A stretch of 64,000 nt of DNA from Pleionea litopenaei. Lineage in GTDB: Bacteria > Pseudomonadota > Gammaproteobacteria > Enterobacterales > Kangiellaceae. The notes under the pieces are model-generated. The model made no database searches. It was not told where the DNA came from and saw nothing but the letters and a program-made list of their open reading frames with translations. Positions 38,301 to 46,450 of the stretch are shown in pieces (position 1 is the first letter of the stretch; the number at the start of each line of letters is the position of its first letter). Both the position numbers and the translations under genes were made by a program. The DNA is taken from positions 4,312,001-4,376,000 of the forward strand of contig NZ_CP133548.1 of the NCBI RefSeq assembly GCF_031198435.1, read 5' to 3'.

Positions 38301-41300
38301 GGTTGGAATAACAGTTATAGCGGTGAAGAAATCCCAAAGCGCGAAATGCGTGAATGGGTTGATGAGACTGTAAAACGAATTTTACAACTTAGTCCGAAAC
38401 GTGTTCTCGAGATTGGTTGCGGAACTGGACTTCTTCTATTTCGATATGCTAATCAGTGTGAATATGTCAAAGCGATTGACATATCTCCTGAAGCATTGAG
38501 TCGAATCCAGCCTCAGTTAGATATTTTCGGTTGGAACCATGTTTCCTTATCGCAAGGCGATGGTTTGAGTATTAAAAATATTAATGAAAAATTCGATCTT
38601 GTAATTATTAATTCTGTCGCACAGTATTTTCCCAGCTTTTATTACTTAGAAGAAGTTATTCGGTTATGTCTGGATCGAACTGAAAGCGGAGCCAAGATCT
38701 TTTTTGGTGATATCCGTAATTTAGATTTACTACACACTCACTTAACTGCGATAGAGCTGTCGAAATTAAACCAAGCAATTACTGTTAGTGAACTCAAAAA
38801 TAGAATTAATGCGCTACGACAAAAGGAAAAAGAACTCTTATTAAGTCCCAGTTATTTTGACTCTTTAGGTCGAACATTTCCTCGTATTACTAACGTTGAT
38901 TTAAAAGTTAAGCGCGGTATGGGATCTAACGAAATGCTTAGATATCGCTATGATGCGGTGCTTTTTCTTGATCATACTCATAGTATTCATCAGGTTGCAG
39001 AGTGGTTTGAGTATCAAGGGATCGAACAACTAAAAGAATTGTTTGACAGTAATCTGGAGTCTTTTGGTGTACACGGTCTTCCAAATCTTCGGCTTTCCAA
39101 AGAGTTAGAAATATCCTTAGGTCTTGGATACTGGCCAGAAACTAAGCTCATCAAGCCACTAGGCGATTTGTCTGCTTTTGATAAAGAGTCCACAGATTTC
39201 ATTTCGGAACTATTTTTAATTATTGAGCAGGCCGAGAGTAATGGTTTTTATTGTGACCTTACATGGTCTCAAAGCGCTGTTGGTCAGCTTGATTTTATTT
39301 GTTCTAGAAACCTTCCTGTTAGCATTAGAGCCATAGATAAATACAGTCAAAACTACCATTATAATCACCCGCAACTATTCGAAGTCGGACTCCAATTAGC
39401 TCAGAAAATTAAACCTCTGATGCTCAATAGTGTCCCGAATTACATGGTTCCGAATATATTTATCACGCATGAGCAGTTGCCAGTCACTTCAAATGGAAAG
39501 ATTGATAAACGGTCGTTGAAGGTTTTTGAGCAACAAGAGCATTTTACGAGCGATTTTGTACCCGCGATCAACGAATTACAGCAACAAGTGTGTGACATTT
39601 GGCAAGAGTGCTTAGGTATTTCTAGAGTTGGTATAACGGATAATTTCTTTGCAATAGGTGGTCATTCATTATTAGCAACAAAAGTCATTGGATTGTGTAA
39701 TAAGCAGTTAAATAGGAACCTTTCGGTTCGTGATCTTTTTCAATACAGCACGGTTGAAGAGTTAGCAGAATATTTGCAGAACTTGGACTCTGTAACCTCT
39801 ACTGAAATTAAACCTGTTGATCGCTCGAACAGTCTAGCGCTTTCTTTTGCACAAAATAGATTATGGTTTATCGATCATTTAAATGGCACTAGTACTCAAT
39901 TCAATATATTCACATCGTTAAAACTGCGGGGCGAGTTAAATCACGAAGCCTTACAGCAAGCGTTGACGGGGTTGTTGAGTCGTCATGAAGTGCTGCGCAC
40001 GGTGTATGTGGCGCTCGACGGAGAGCAAGTGATGCAGGTGGTGGGCCCGGTGGTTGAGGTGCCTGTGGACGTCGAGTCATTGGCCGATTTACCGGAGCAA
40101 GAGCAGGCAGACGCGGTGTTGTTGGCGGGTCAAGAGGAAGCGATCAAGCCGTTTGATTTGAGCCAAGATTTGATGCTGCGGGTGAAGTTATTGGCACTGG
40201 ATGCGCAGACGCATGTGGTGTTGTTGACGGTGCACCACATAGCGGCGGACGGTTGGTCGTTAGGGGTGTTGGTGAAAGAGTTTGTGGCGCTGTACGACAG
40301 TTACGTGCGCGGCGAGGCGCCGACGTTGCCAGCACTGACCATCCAATACGCGGATTACGCGCACTGGCAGCAAGCGTGGTTGAAGGGGCCGACACGGTCA
40401 GCGTTGGAAGCTTATTGGGTGGAGCAGTTGTCGGGGATCCCGCAAGTTCATAGCTTGCCGCTTGAGCAAGGGCGTCCAGCGCAACAACGGCATCATGGTG
40501 CCGTATTGCATCAAACATTACCGGCGACGTTGAGTCAAGGGTTGAATGAGTTAGCGCAAGCGTCAGAGGCGACGCTGTTTATGGTGATGGAAACGGCGTT
40601 TGCGGCGTTGTTGAGTCGACTCAGTGGCGAAGATGACATTGTTGTGGGGACGGCGGTAGCGGGACGAGAGCCATTGGAAGTGGCGCCGTTGATTGGTTTC
40701 TTTGTGAACAGTGTGGTGCTGCGCAGTGATCTCAGTGGAGCGTCGAGTTTTGACGATTTATTGGCGCGAAATAAGTTGATGATCATGGACGCGTATGAGC
40801 ATCAAGGATTGCCGTTTGAGTTATTGGTAGAGGCGCTGCAGCCGGAGCGAAGTTTGAGTCACGATCCGGTGTTCCAGATAGTGTTTGGATTAAACAACAC
40901 CGACAGTCATTCGTTGTCGCTTCCGAATTTAGAGGTGACGACGGTGAATACGCCGCAGCAGACGGCGAAAGTTGAGCTTGAGTTGAATGTGGTGGAGTTT
41001 GCGGGAGAGCTGCACGTTAGCTGGACGTTTAATACGGATTTATTCAGCCGAGAGCAGATAGCGGAGTACGCACAAAGCTACGAGCGATTATTGAGAGGGA
41101 TAGTGGCGTCGCCGAGCCGAGCGGTGCATGCGCATCCGTTGCAAACGGAAGAGGAGCGAGTAGCGCAGTGTCATGCGTTGTCGGGAGAGCCGTCGGCGGT
41201 GTTGTGGCCGACGATGTTGTCGGGCTGGTCAGCGCAAGTGTTGTCACGAGGCACGTCGATGGCGGCGGAGAGTGGTGAAGCGAGTTTAAGTTATGCGGAG

Positions 41301-44300
41301 CTGGATGCGCGTTCGAATCAGTTGGCGCATTACCTGTTGGAGATGGGCGTATCGCAAGGCAGCCGAGTGGGGATAGCGCTGGGTCGAGGTTTGAGTCAGC
41401 TAATCGGTCTGTTGGGTGTGATGAAGTCGGGCGCGAGCTATGTGGCGTTGGAGCCGGAGCATCCGCGGGAGCGTCATGAGTATGTGCTCAAAGATGCGGG
41501 CGTTGAGCTGGTGTTGGTGTCGGAGTCGGTATTAGGACGGTTACCCTTGTCGGGTGTTGATGTGTTGTTAATGGACGATGCGCTGAGCGACGACTGGTTA
41601 TCGGATTGGTCACGAACGAGCGTTGATGTGACGGTGAGCGGAGAAGACGAGGCGTATGTGTTGTACACGTCGGGCTCGACGGGTCGACCGAAAGGGGTGC
41701 GCATCAGCCATGGAGGTTTGAGTCATTATTTAAGTCATGCGCAGAGTTACTTGGGTGATTCCATCGAGCGTTCGGTGGTGAGTTCGCCGCTGTGTTTTGA
41801 TGCGACGATCACGACGTTGTACGCGCCGTTATTATCGGGCGGAACAGTGGAGTTGTTGCCGGAAGAGGGCGATGTGTTGTCGGCGCTAGGAGAGCGTTTG
41901 ATGGGAGAAGAGGCGTGTTTATTTAAAATCACGCCGGCGCATTTAACGGCGTTGTCGCATGGATTAGATCGAGAGGCGCGCAGTGATGCGAAGCATTGTG
42001 TGGTGGTCGGCGGAGAGCAGTGGCACGTTGGGAGCTTACGGCATTGGAAAGGCGAGCGTTTGGCGCATGCGACCTTTGTGAATGAGTACGGACCGACGGA
42101 AACGGTGGTGGGTTGCAGTGAATACCGAGTGACGTCGTTGTCGGCGTTGTCGTCGTTGCCGGACAGTGCGGGCGTGCCGATAGGTCGAGGGATAGCGAAT
42201 ACGCAATTGTACATTCAAGGCGAGGGAGGCGAGAGTCAACCGCCGGGGAGTGTGGGCGAGTTATGCATAGCGGGAGCGGGAGTTGGCTTGGGTTATGTGA
42301 GCGAGCCGGAGGCGTCGGGATTTGAGGCGCATGGTTATGAGGCGGGAGCGCGTTGGTATCGCAGTGGCGACTTGGTGCGTTGGAGTGAGACGGGCGGCCT
42401 GGTGTATGTGGGCCGACGAGATGAGCAGGTTAAGGTGCGCGGCTTCCGAGTGGAGTTGGGTGAAATTGGCGCGGTGCTGGACAGTTGCGAGGGCGTGCAA
42501 TCGTCGTGTGTGTTGGTGCAGGGAGAGGCGCCGGAGCAGCGGTTAGTGGCGTATGTGGTGCCGGAGTTGATGCCGGAGGCGGAGGCGGTCCAGCGTGTGT
42601 TGGATGAGTATCGAACGCGCTTGAGTGAGCGGTTACCGAGTTACATGGTCCCGCAGCAGTATGTGTTGTTGGCGGCGATGCCGTTGACGGCGAATGGCAA
42701 GGTGGATAAGGCGGCGTTGCCAGCGGTGGAGGGCGAGCAGGGCGAGAACTACGAAGCTCCGCGCGGAGAATTGGAAGAGCTGCTGGCGAGTTTATGGTCG
42801 TCGATGCTGGACATTGACGTCGCGCACATCGGTCGGCAAGCGCACTTTTTTAACCTAGGTGGGCATTCATTATTGTCGATCCGTTTAGTGGCCGAGGTGC
42901 GATCACACTGCCAAGTGGCGTTGCCGATAAAAGCCATATTTGATCATCCCCGATTGAGTGAGTTAGCGGCCTATATTGCCGAGCAAGCGCCGAGTGCGGA
43001 GCGGTTACCGCCGATCACGGCGGTGAGTCGGACCGGAGAGGCATTGCCGTTATCGAGTTCGCAATACCGCTTATGGTTGGTGGATCACCTAGGCGGGGGC
43101 AGTGCTCAGTACAACATATTCTCGGCGTTGCAGTTACGGGGCGAGTTAAATCACGAAGCCTTACAACAAGCGTTGACCGGATTGTTGAGTCGTCATGAAG
43201 TGCTGCGCACGGTGTATGTGGCGCTCGACGGAGAGCAAGTGATGCAGGTGGTGGGCCCGGTGGTTGAGGTGCCTGTGGACGTCGAGTCATTGGCCGATTT
43301 ACCGGAGCAAGAGCAGGCAGACGCGGTGTTGTTGGCGGGTCAAGAGGAAGCGATCAAGCCGTTTGATTTGAGCCAAGATTTGATGCTGCGAGTGAAGTTA
43401 TTGGCACTGGATGCGCAGACGCATGTGGTGTTGTTGACGGTGCACCACATAGCAGCGGACGGTTGGTCGTTAGGGGTGTTGGTGAAAGAGTTTGTGGCGC
43501 TGTACGACAGTTACGTGCGCGGCGAGGCGCCGACGTTGCCAGCACTGACCATCCAATACGCGGATTACGCGCACTGGCAGCAAGCGTGGTTGAAGGGGCC
43601 GACACGGTCAGCGTTGGAAGCTTACTGGGTGGAGCAGTTGTCGGGGATCCCGCAAGTTCATAGCTTGCCGCTTGAGCAAGGGCGTCCAGCGCAACAACGG
43701 CATCATGGCGCGTCGTACCAGCAGACGTTACCGGCGACGTTGAGTCAAGGGTTGAATGAGTTAGCGCAAGCGTCAGAGGCGACGCTGTTTATGGTGATGG
43801 AAACGGCGTTTGCGGCGTTGTTGAGTCGACTCAGTGGCGAAGATGACATTGTTGTGGGGACGGCGGTAGCGGGACGAGAGCCATTGGAAGTGGCGCCGTT
43901 GATCGGTTTCTTTGTGAACAGTGTGGTGCTGCGCAGTGATCTCAGTGGAGCGCCAAGTTTTGACGATTTATTGGCGCGAAATAAGTTGATGATCATGGAC
44001 GCGTATGAGCATCAAGGATTGCCGTTTGAGTTATTGGTAGAGGCGCTGCAGCCGGAGCGAAGTTTGAGTCACGATCCGGTGTTCCAGATAGTGTTTGGAT
44101 TAAACAACACCGACAGTCATTCGTTGTCGTTGCCCAACCTTCAGATCACTAGTGTTAAAACTCCTGCTAAACATACTCGAGTCGAGCTTGAGTTGAATGT
44201 GGTGGAGTTTGCGGGAGAGCTGCACGTTAGCTGGACGTTTAATACGGATTTATTCAGCCGAGAGCAGATAGCGGAGTACGCACAAAGCTATGAACGATTA

Positions 44301-46004
44301 TTGAGAGGGATAGTGGCGTCGCCGAGCCGAGCGGTGCATGCGCATCCGTTGCAAACGGAAGAGGAGCGAGTGGCGCAGTGTCGTGCGTTGTCGGGAGAGC
44401 CGTCGGCGGTGTTGTGGCCGACGATGTTGTCGGGCTGGTCAGCGCAAGTGTTGTCACGAGGGGCGTCGATGGCGGCGGAGAGTGGTGAAGCGAGTTTAAG
44501 TTATGCGGAGCTGGATGCGCGTTCGAATCAGTTAGCGCATTACCTGTTGGAGATGGGCGTATCGCAAGGCAGCCGAGTGGGGATAGCGCTGGGTCGAGGT
44601 TTGAGTCAGCTAATCGGTCTGTTGGGTGTGATGAAGTCGGGTGCGAGCTATGTGGCGTTGGAGCCGGAGCATCCGCGGGAGCGTCATGAGTATGTGCTCA
44701 AAGATGCGGGCGTTGAGCTGGTGTTGGTGTCGGAGTCGGTATTAGGACGGTTGCCCTTGTCGGGTGTGGATGTGTTGTTAATGGACGATGCGCTGAGCGA
44801 CGACTGGTTATCGGATTGGTCACGAACGAGCGTTGATGTGACGGTGAGCGGAGAAGACGAGGCGTATGTGTTGTACACGTCGGGCTCGACGGGTCGACCG
44901 AAAGGGGTGCGCATCAGCCATGGAGGTTTGAGTCATTATTTAAGTCATGCGCAGAGTTACTTGGGTGATTCCATCGAGCGTTCGGTGGTGAGTTCGCCGC
45001 TGTGTTTTGATGCGACGATCACGACGTTGTACGCGCCGTTATTATCGGGCGGAACAGTGGAGTTGTTGCCGGAAGAGGGCGATGTGTTGTCGGCGCTAGG
45101 AGAGCGTTTGATGGGAGAAGAGGCGTGTTTATTTAAAATCACGCCGGCGCATTTAACGGCGTTGTCGCATGGATTAGATCGAGAGGCGCGCAGTGATGCG
45201 AAGCATTGTGTGGTGGTCGGCGGAGAGCAGTGGCACGTTGGGAGCTTACGGCATTGGAAAGGCGAGCGTTTGGCGCATGCGACCTTTGTGAATGAGTACG
45301 GACCGACGGAAACGGTGGTGGGTTGCAGTGAATACCGAGTGACGTCGTTGTCGGCGTTGTCGTCGTTGCCGGACAGTGCGGGTGTGCCGATAGGTCGAGG
45401 GATAGCGAATACGCAATTGTACATTCAAGGCGAGGGAGGCGAGAGTCAACCGCCGGGGAGTGTGGGCGAGTTGTGCATAGCGGGAGCGGGAGTTGGCTTG
45501 GGTTATGTGAGCGAGCCGGAGGCGTCGGGATTTGAGGCGCATGGTTATGAGGCGGGAGCACGTTGGTATCGCAGTGGCGACTTGGTGCGTTGGAGTGAGA
45601 CGGGCGGTTTGGTGTATGTGGGCCGACGAGATGAGCAGGTTAAGGTGCGCGGCTTCCGAGTGGAGTTGGGTGAAATTGGCGCGGTGCTGGACAGTTGCGA
45701 GGGCGTGCAATCGTCGTGTGTGTTGGTGCAGGGAGAGGCGCCGGAGCAGCGGTTAGTGGCGTATGTGGTGCCGGAGTTGATGCCGGAGGCAGAGGCGGTC
45801 CAGAGTGTGTTGGATGAGTATCGAACGCGCTTGAGTGAGCGGTTACCGAGTTACATGGTCCCGCAGCAGTATGTGTTGTTGGCGGCGATGCCGTTGACGG
45901 CGAATGGCAAGGTGGATAAAGGCGGCGTTGCCAGCGGTGGATGGTCAAACGACGGGTGTGGAATATGTCGCGCCACGCAATGCGGCCGAAGAGATGTTGT
46001 GTGA
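35214..46004 (+). CDS. NRPS gene 4, main part: dock-C-A(Ser)-MT-T-C-A(Asn)-T-C-A(Asn), ends at frameshift
   Basis: Reads 3596 aa before a premature stop; about 3689 aa if the frame break at 45918-45920 is corrected. ATG 35214 overlaps the gene 3 stop (TAATG). Positions: head 35214-35380; C 35440-36760 (HHIASDGWS); A1 36820-38060 with an MT insert and its last motifs at 39400-39540; T 39555-39790; C 39825-41130; A2 41160-42730; T 42750-42985; C 43010-44340; A3 44370-45930. A1 reads DVWHISLIDK (Ser). A2 and A3 read DATKVGEVGK, close to the Asn code DLTKLGEVGK. With the MT domain, the first unit is likely N-methyl-Ser. Base composition changes sharply near 39926, inside the second C domain, where the GC-rich copied modules begin. 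After 45917 the frame reads GGVASGG and stops before the expected carrier. Confidence 0.95.
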   Translation: MDFKQLIEQLVTRNISIAERNGDLTVRAPKGAMNQDVANAIRMYKSELIAFLSDSNLVKSDGSVVDIVPIDRDKQIEFPLSSSQKRLWFIDQLENGSAQYNIPVALKVSGRFELAAAEKAIQKIIERHEVLRTIYLEKESEPVQKILSDVNFCLSIWDLCELDDKEQASRIREIIKVDRLKPFNLATDIMVRAGFIKTSQENEIVTGILLFNVHHIASDGWSKGLIIKEFIQHYSSFIGAIDSKMPPLSIQYVDYASWQNRELTSNRYKSSFNYWLEHLSGLPKLHSLPTDFTRPSQQSFRGSSVYQSFDNELTDKLNKFAKKNGVSLFMLLQSLLAILISRWSRETDVVIGSPVAGRDHSDIEPLIGFFVNTLIFRNDLSDNPSFSVFLNKSKQLAINAFSHQIVPFEDLVGELLPERTLSASPLFQVSLTLQNSERGTLDLPDLKIEQIFEGDETTLFDISLMAIESSGQLLLTWLYATDLFSGDTIDRFSKSFKVLVEDALSNPEKSVNSLRITSSDSLDMLTEICNTTKPLKRVDNILELFDRQVECRPNNVAVSFDGEELSYSELNGRANQVAHFLRERGVYRDVKVGIAVERSLEMVIGIFGILKAGGAYVPIEPSFPVARQEYIVENADITIILTQSKFLENFNHLGENVFALDKSSSFCAFPSTNLVKSPADATLESLAYVIYTSGSTGVPKGVMIEHGALYNRIDWMQSEFDINVDDVVAQKTPYSFDVSVWEFIWPLSFGAKLVVAKPEGHKDPTYLSRLIQSERVTIIHFVPSMLLAMLNSGLWNECSSIKQVICSGEALPPETVNLFYCCGSAQLHNLYGPTEAAIDVTSWYADPALSISKVPIGKPIQNIEIYILDEQLNIVPIGVPGELHIAGAGLARGYVNRPDLTSEKFFECNINGELKRVYKTGDLSRYLGNGDIEYLGRMDDQVKLHGFRVELGEVESRLLELDDISDAAASVVIKENGFQQLVAHVCPSTDFLQQATKKLFSDTISQWESVFDEEYLSSSDSYDVLSNYSGWNNSYSGEEIPKREMREWVDETVKRILQLSPKRVLEIGCGTGLLLFRYANQCEYVKAIDISPEALSRIQPQLDIFGWNHVSLSQGDGLSIKNINEKFDLVIINSVAQYFPSFYYLEEVIRLCLDRTESGAKIFFGDIRNLDLLHTHLTAIELSKLNQAITVSELKNRINALRQKEKELLLSPSYFDSLGRTFPRITNVDLKVKRGMGSNEMLRYRYDAVLFLDHTHSIHQVAEWFEYQGIEQLKELFDSNLESFGVHGLPNLRLSKELEISLGLGYWPETKLIKPLGDLSAFDKESTDFISELFLIIEQAESNGFYCDLTWSQSAVGQLDFICSRNLPVSIRAIDKYSQNYHYNHPQLFEVGLQLAQKIKPLMLNSVPNYMVPNIFITHEQLPVTSNGKIDKRSLKVFEQQEHFTSDFVPAINELQQQVCDIWQECLGISRVGITDNFFAIGGHSLLATKVIGLCNKQLNRNLSVRDLFQYSTVEELAEYLQNLDSVTSTEIKPVDRSNSLALSFAQNRLWFIDHLNGTSTQFNIFTSLKLRGELNHEALQQALTGLLSRHEVLRTVYVALDGEQVMQVVGPVVEVPVDVESLADLPEQEQADAVLLAGQEEAIKPFDLSQDLMLRVKLLALDAQTHVVLLTVHHIAADGWSLGVLVKEFVALYDSYVRGEAPTLPALTIQYADYAHWQQAWLKGPTRSALEAYWVEQLSGIPQVHSLPLEQGRPAQQRHHGAVLHQTLPATLSQGLNELAQASEATLFMVMETAFAALLSRLSGEDDIVVGTAVAGREPLEVAPLIGFFVNSVVLRSDLSGASSFDDLLARNKLMIMDAYEHQGLPFELLVEALQPERSLSHDPVFQIVFGLNNTDSHSLSLPNLEVTTVNTPQQTAKVELELNVVEFAGELHVSWTFNTDLFSREQIAEYAQSYERLLRGIVASPSRAVHAHPLQTEEERVAQCHALSGEPSAVLWPTMLSGWSAQVLSRGTSMAAESGEASLSYAELDARSNQLAHYLLEMGVSQGSRVGIALGRGLSQLIGLLGVMKSGASYVALEPEHPRERHEYVLKDAGVELVLVSESVLGRLPLSGVDVLLMDDALSDDWLSDWSRTSVDVTVSGEDEAYVLYTSGSTGRPKGVRISHGGLSHYLSHAQSYLGDSIERSVVSSPLCFDATITTLYAPLLSGGTVELLPEEGDVLSALGERLMGEEACLFKITPAHLTALSHGLDREARSDAKHCVVVGGEQWHVGSLRHWKGERLAHATFVNEYGPTETVVGCSEYRVTSLSALSSLPDSAGVPIGRGIANTQLYIQGEGGESQPPGSVGELCIAGAGVGLGYVSEPEASGFEAHGYEAGARWYRSGDLVRWSETGGLVYVGRRDEQVKVRGFRVELGEIGAVLDSCEGVQSSCVLVQGEAPEQRLVAYVVPELMPEAEAVQRVLDEYRTRLSERLPSYMVPQQYVLLAAMPLTANGKVDKAALPAVEGEQGENYEAPRGELEELLASLWSSMLDIDVAHIGRQAHFFNLGGHSLLSIRLVAEVRSHCQVALPIKAIFDHPRLSELAAYIAEQAPSAERLPPITAVSRTGEALPLSSSQYRLWLVDHLGGGSAQYNIFSALQLRGELNHEALQQALTGLLSRHEVLRTVYVALDGEQVMQVVGPVVEVPVDVESLADLPEQEQADAVLLAGQEEAIKPFDLSQDLMLRVKLLALDAQTHVVLLTVHHIAADGWSLGVLVKEFVALYDSYVRGEAPTLPALTIQYADYAHWQQAWLKGPTRSALEAYWVEQLSGIPQVHSLPLEQGRPAQQRHHGASYQQTLPATLSQGLNELAQASEATLFMVMETAFAALLSRLSGEDDIVVGTAVAGREPLEVAPLIGFFVNSVVLRSDLSGAPSFDDLLARNKLMIMDAYEHQGLPFELLVEALQPERSLSHDPVFQIVFGLNNTDSHSLSLPNLQITSVKTPAKHTRVELELNVVEFAGELHVSWTFNTDLFSREQIAEYAQSYERLLRGIVASPSRAVHAHPLQTEEERVAQCRALSGEPSAVLWPTMLSGWSAQVLSRGASMAAESGEASLSYAELDARSNQLAHYLLEMGVSQGSRVGIALGRGLSQLIGLLGVMKSGASYVALEPEHPRERHEYVLKDAGVELVLVSESVLGRLPLSGVDVLLMDDALSDDWLSDWSRTSVDVTVSGEDEAYVLYTSGSTGRPKGVRISHGGLSHYLSHAQSYLGDSIERSVVSSPLCFDATITTLYAPLLSGGTVELLPEEGDVLSALGERLMGEEACLFKITPAHLTALSHGLDREARSDAKHCVVVGGEQWHVGSLRHWKGERLAHATFVNEYGPTETVVGCSEYRVTSLSALSSLPDSAGVPIGRGIANTQLYIQGEGGESQPPGSVGELCIAGAGVGLGYVSEPEASGFEAHGYEAGARWYRSGDLVRWSETGGLVYVGRRDEQVKVRGFRVELGEIGAVLDSCEGVQSSCVLVQGEAPEQRLVAYVVPELMPEAEAVQSVLDEYRTRLSERLPSYMVPQQYVLLAAMPLTANGKVDKGGVASGGWSNDGCGICRATQCGRRDVV
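38170..39190 (+). other. Embedded methyltransferase domain (predicted N-methylation of the Ser unit)
   Basis: Inserted between core motifs A8 and A9 of the Ser A domain, the usual site of NRPS N-methyltransferases. The SAM-binding motif VLEIGCGTGLLLF lies near 38404-38442, followed by FDLVIINSVAQYFP and the C-terminal RYRYDAVL. The domain looks complete. The next C domain is an ordinary HHxxxDG type, so there is no sign here of dehydration to N-methyl-dehydroalanine. Confidence 0.9.
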
Positions 46005-46168
46005 GATTTGGGGAGAGGTGTTGCGTCGAGAGTCGGTTGGGATCCATGACAATTTCTTTAGCATCGGTGGAGACTCAATCTTGTCGATCCGAATTGTTTC
46101 AGAGTTAAAGAAATTAGGCTGGTTTTTAGCGGTGCAAGATATTTTTGTGCATCAGACAATCAGTAAGT
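41142..46168 (+). repeat. 5.0-kb A-T-C-A-T block, copy 1 (matches 47841-52867)
   Basis: Nearly identical to 47841-52867 at a constant offset of 6699, including the same extra A (45918-45920 against 52617-52619). Inside it the Asn modules also repeat with a 3210-bp period (CAAACGGAAGAGG at 41142 and 44352). The match ends in the carrier, after CAGTAAGTTG. Confidence 0.95.
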
Positions 46169-46284
46169 TGAGCCTTTTAATTAAAAAGATTGAGTCAGAA
46201 GAAGAATTAAATATTAAGAAGAAAGAGACTCATATAGATAAGCTAACAGGCGAAGGCAAAGAAGTTGATGAGGGAGTATTTTAG
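45904..46284 (+). CDS. NRPS gene 4, 3' part: carrier (T, GGDSI) and docking tail in the shifted frame
   Basis: This frame restores the A10-T continuation KAALPAVDGQ and then a carrier with the phosphopantetheine site FFSIGGDSI and a tail ending EVDEGVF. It is most simply the C-terminus of gene 4. The ATG at 45904 lies within the NGKVDK motif and has no Shine-Dalgarno sequence. A second in-frame ATG at 45994 lies 8 bases before the gene 4 stop (46002-46004) and could allow stop-restart translation of a nearly free-standing carrier. I think that is less likely than a frameshift but possible. GGDSI is the form usually seen before E domains. Confidence 0.8.
   Translation: MARWIKAALPAVDGQTTGVEYVAPRNAAEEMLCEIWGEVLRRESVGIHDNFFSIGGDSILSIRIVSELKKLGWFLAVQDIFVHQTISKLSLLIKKIESEEELNIKKKETHIDKLTGEGKEVDEGVF
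45914..45924 (+). other. Frame break: extra A before the last carrier of gene 4
   Basis: Here the sequence is GGATAAAGGCGG. The four intact Asn A domains (near 42706, 49408, 59308 and 63880) have GGATAAGGCGG. A single additional A (45918-45920), or a +1 shift, separates the A domain from its carrier. Confidence 0.9.
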
Positions 46285-46450
46285 TGTCTACGGTTAAGTT
46301 AATTCTTGAGCAAGCTGATGAGTTAAATATTGTTTTATATTTAAAAAACGATGAGTTGGCATATGTGGCAGAAAAAAATAATTTTCCTGACGCACTAAAG
46401 ACTAAAATAAAAGAAAATAAGCTTCAAATTATTGAGTACCTTAAAGGTGA
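46175..46450 (+). other. Docking junction gene 4 -> gene 5
   Basis: The gene 4 tail has a mixed Lys/Glu linker and ends EGKEVDEGVF. The gene 5 head has a less basic hairpin (NDELAYVAEKNN) than the three upstream heads. Gene 5 starts at GTG 46284, overlapping the stop as TAGTG. Confidence 0.65.

Noticed and set aside
38170-39190. N-methyl-dehydroalanine formation after the N-methyl-Ser module
   Set aside because: The C domain that follows is of the ordinary type (it opens LSFAQNRLWF and has HHIAADGWS) and shows none of the C* features, so dehydration has no support here.
40253-40453. Short + strand ORFs repeated in other frames (also 43463, 50162, 56852, 58921)
   Set aside because: They are out-of-frame readings of conserved C- and A-domain sequence, with no separate start signal and no recognisable protein.
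45904-46284. A dedicated free-standing carrier protein gene
   Set aside because: The frame joins seamlessly to the A domain before it once one base is removed, and the ATG lies within the A10 motif. A shifted C-terminus is simpler, although restart at 45994 is kept as an option.
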